Positions 14,563 to 14,925 of a stretch of 14,925 nucleotides of DNA are shown one piece after another. The notes under the pieces were generated by a model. The model was not told where the DNA came from and made no database searches. It worked only from the letters and a program-made list of their open reading frames with translations. Numbering within the stretch: the first letter of the stretch is position 1; every line of letters begins with the position of its first letter. This stretch comes from Eudoraea sp. GTDB taxonomy: Bacteria > Bacteroidota > Bacteroidia > Flavobacteriales > Flavobacteriaceae. The DNA is taken from contig JABDQS010000027.1 of the NCBI GenBank assembly GCA_013042125.1, positions 1-14,925 on the forward strand. Reading direction: 5' to 3'. The position numbers and the translations under genes were made by a program.

Positions 14563-14925
14563 TTATTCATCTTGATTATAGCCCGGTCCTTTTATAAAGC
14601 GGCCCGGAAAGGCACCCGTATGTTCCCCATCAGTAAGCACAGGCACACCATTCACAAGCACATGCATCATTCCGGTGGCGTATTGATGAGGCTCTTTGAA
14701 GGTGGCATTGTCCGTAATACTATCCGCATTGAAGAGGACAACATCTGCAAAATACCCCTCTTTTAAGGCTCCCCTTTTCTTCAGTTTCAGGTTGGTGGCA
14801 GGGAGGGTTGTTAATTTGTAAATAGCTTCTTCGAGCGAGATCACCTTTTCTTCCCGCACAAAATGACCTAAAAGGCGGGCAAAGGAACCATAGGCTCTGG
14901 GATGAGTGCTTTGTTCTAAAAATAC
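14563..14925 (-). CDS. C-terminal part of an N-acyl-D-amino-acid deacylase-like amidohydrolase, cut by window
   Basis: The frame is open to the right edge and about 120 C-terminal residues are visible; the start lies outside. The piece begins LEQSTHPRAYGSFARLLG, then REEKVISLEEAIYKLTTLPA, KKRGALKEGYFADVVLFN, and VLVNGVPVLTDGEHTGAFPG. This is the order of the C-terminal end of D-aminoacylases: the HPRxYG segment belongs to the metallo-amidohydrolase barrel and the rest to the small beta-sandwich. The family hydrolyses N-acyl groups from D-amino acids or related amides using zinc. The metal ligands lie in the missing part, and so does any signal peptide. It ends 97 bases before the start of the 2Fe-2S subunit gene on the same strand, so it may or may not share its transcript. 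Confidence 0.88.
   Translation of the reverse strand, partial: VFLEQSTHPRAYGSFARLLGHFVREEKVISLEEAIYKLTTLPATNLKLKKRGALKEGYFADVVLFNADSITDNATFKEPHQYATGMMHVLVNGVPVLTDGEHTGAFPGRFIKGPGYNQDE

Noticed and set aside
14239..14766. A 175-residue plus-strand open frame across the 2Fe-2S subunit, the gap and the amidohydrolase end
   Set aside because: It is antisense to two well-supported genes, has no recognisable motif and reads like low-complexity shadow sequence.
1..14925. Mobile element, CRISPR, toxin-antitoxin or defence system
   Set aside because: No transposase, integrase, spaced repeats, small toxin/antitoxin pair or known defence domain was seen; all genes belong to metabolic, surface or housekeeping families.

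Overview
The window looks like a chromosomal segment of a Flavobacteriaceae-type member of the Bacteroidota. Four things point that way: the dapD / ruvX / def / DUF5606 neighbourhood, TAnnTTTG-type -7 promoter elements instead of sigma70 boxes, many exported proteins whose signal peptide ends in AQ or SQ, and a DUF5916 outer-membrane protein. It is gene-dense, with about 13 complete genes and two genes cut by the window edges. The largest gap without a gene is 131 bases (8644-8774). I see no tRNA, rRNA, CRISPR array, insertion sequence or prophage gene.

Layout. (a) 1-1347: two convergent family-2 glycosyltransferases whose 3' ends overlap by 19 bases; the first is cut by the left edge. (b) 1441-3881: a housekeeping block. 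dapD (lysine/diaminopimelate synthesis) is divergent from ruvX (RuvX/YqgF nuclease family), which is followed by def (peptide deformylase) and a small conserved DUF5606 protein. (c) 3911-8643: four co-directional minus-strand genes, all for exported hydrolases: an alpha/beta-hydrolase esterase, an SGNH esterase, a GH20 beta-N-acetylhexosaminidase lipoprotein and an S10 serine carboxypeptidase. Gaps are 5 to 40 bases, so they are probably one operon. (d) 8775-10979: a divergent gene for a DUF5916 / CBM9-like outer-membrane beta-barrel protein. (e) 14465-10989, minus strand: a two-subunit molybdenum hydroxylase of the isoquinoline 1-oxidoreductase type (2Fe-2S subunit, then a Tat-exported molybdopterin subunit), followed after only 3 bases by an SRAP/YedK-family DNA-protein crosslink protein. 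(f) 14563-14925: the C-terminal end of an N-acyl-D-amino-acid deacylase-like amidohydrolase, cut by the right edge.

How the parts may work together. The four exported hydrolases resemble a small scavenging pathway for de-esterifying and trimming N-acetylhexosamine-containing or peptide-linked polymers such as glycoprotein, peptidoglycan or chitin-like material. It has no SusC/SusD pair. The molybdenum hydroxylase and the D-aminoacylase-like enzyme suggest periplasmic oxidation and deacylation of small molecules, but their substrates cannot be read from sequence. I do not see a clearly new defence or mobile system. The observations most worth testing are the SusCD-less hydrolase cluster with its palindromic divergent control region, and the DNA-damage SRAP gene attached to a molybdoenzyme operon.
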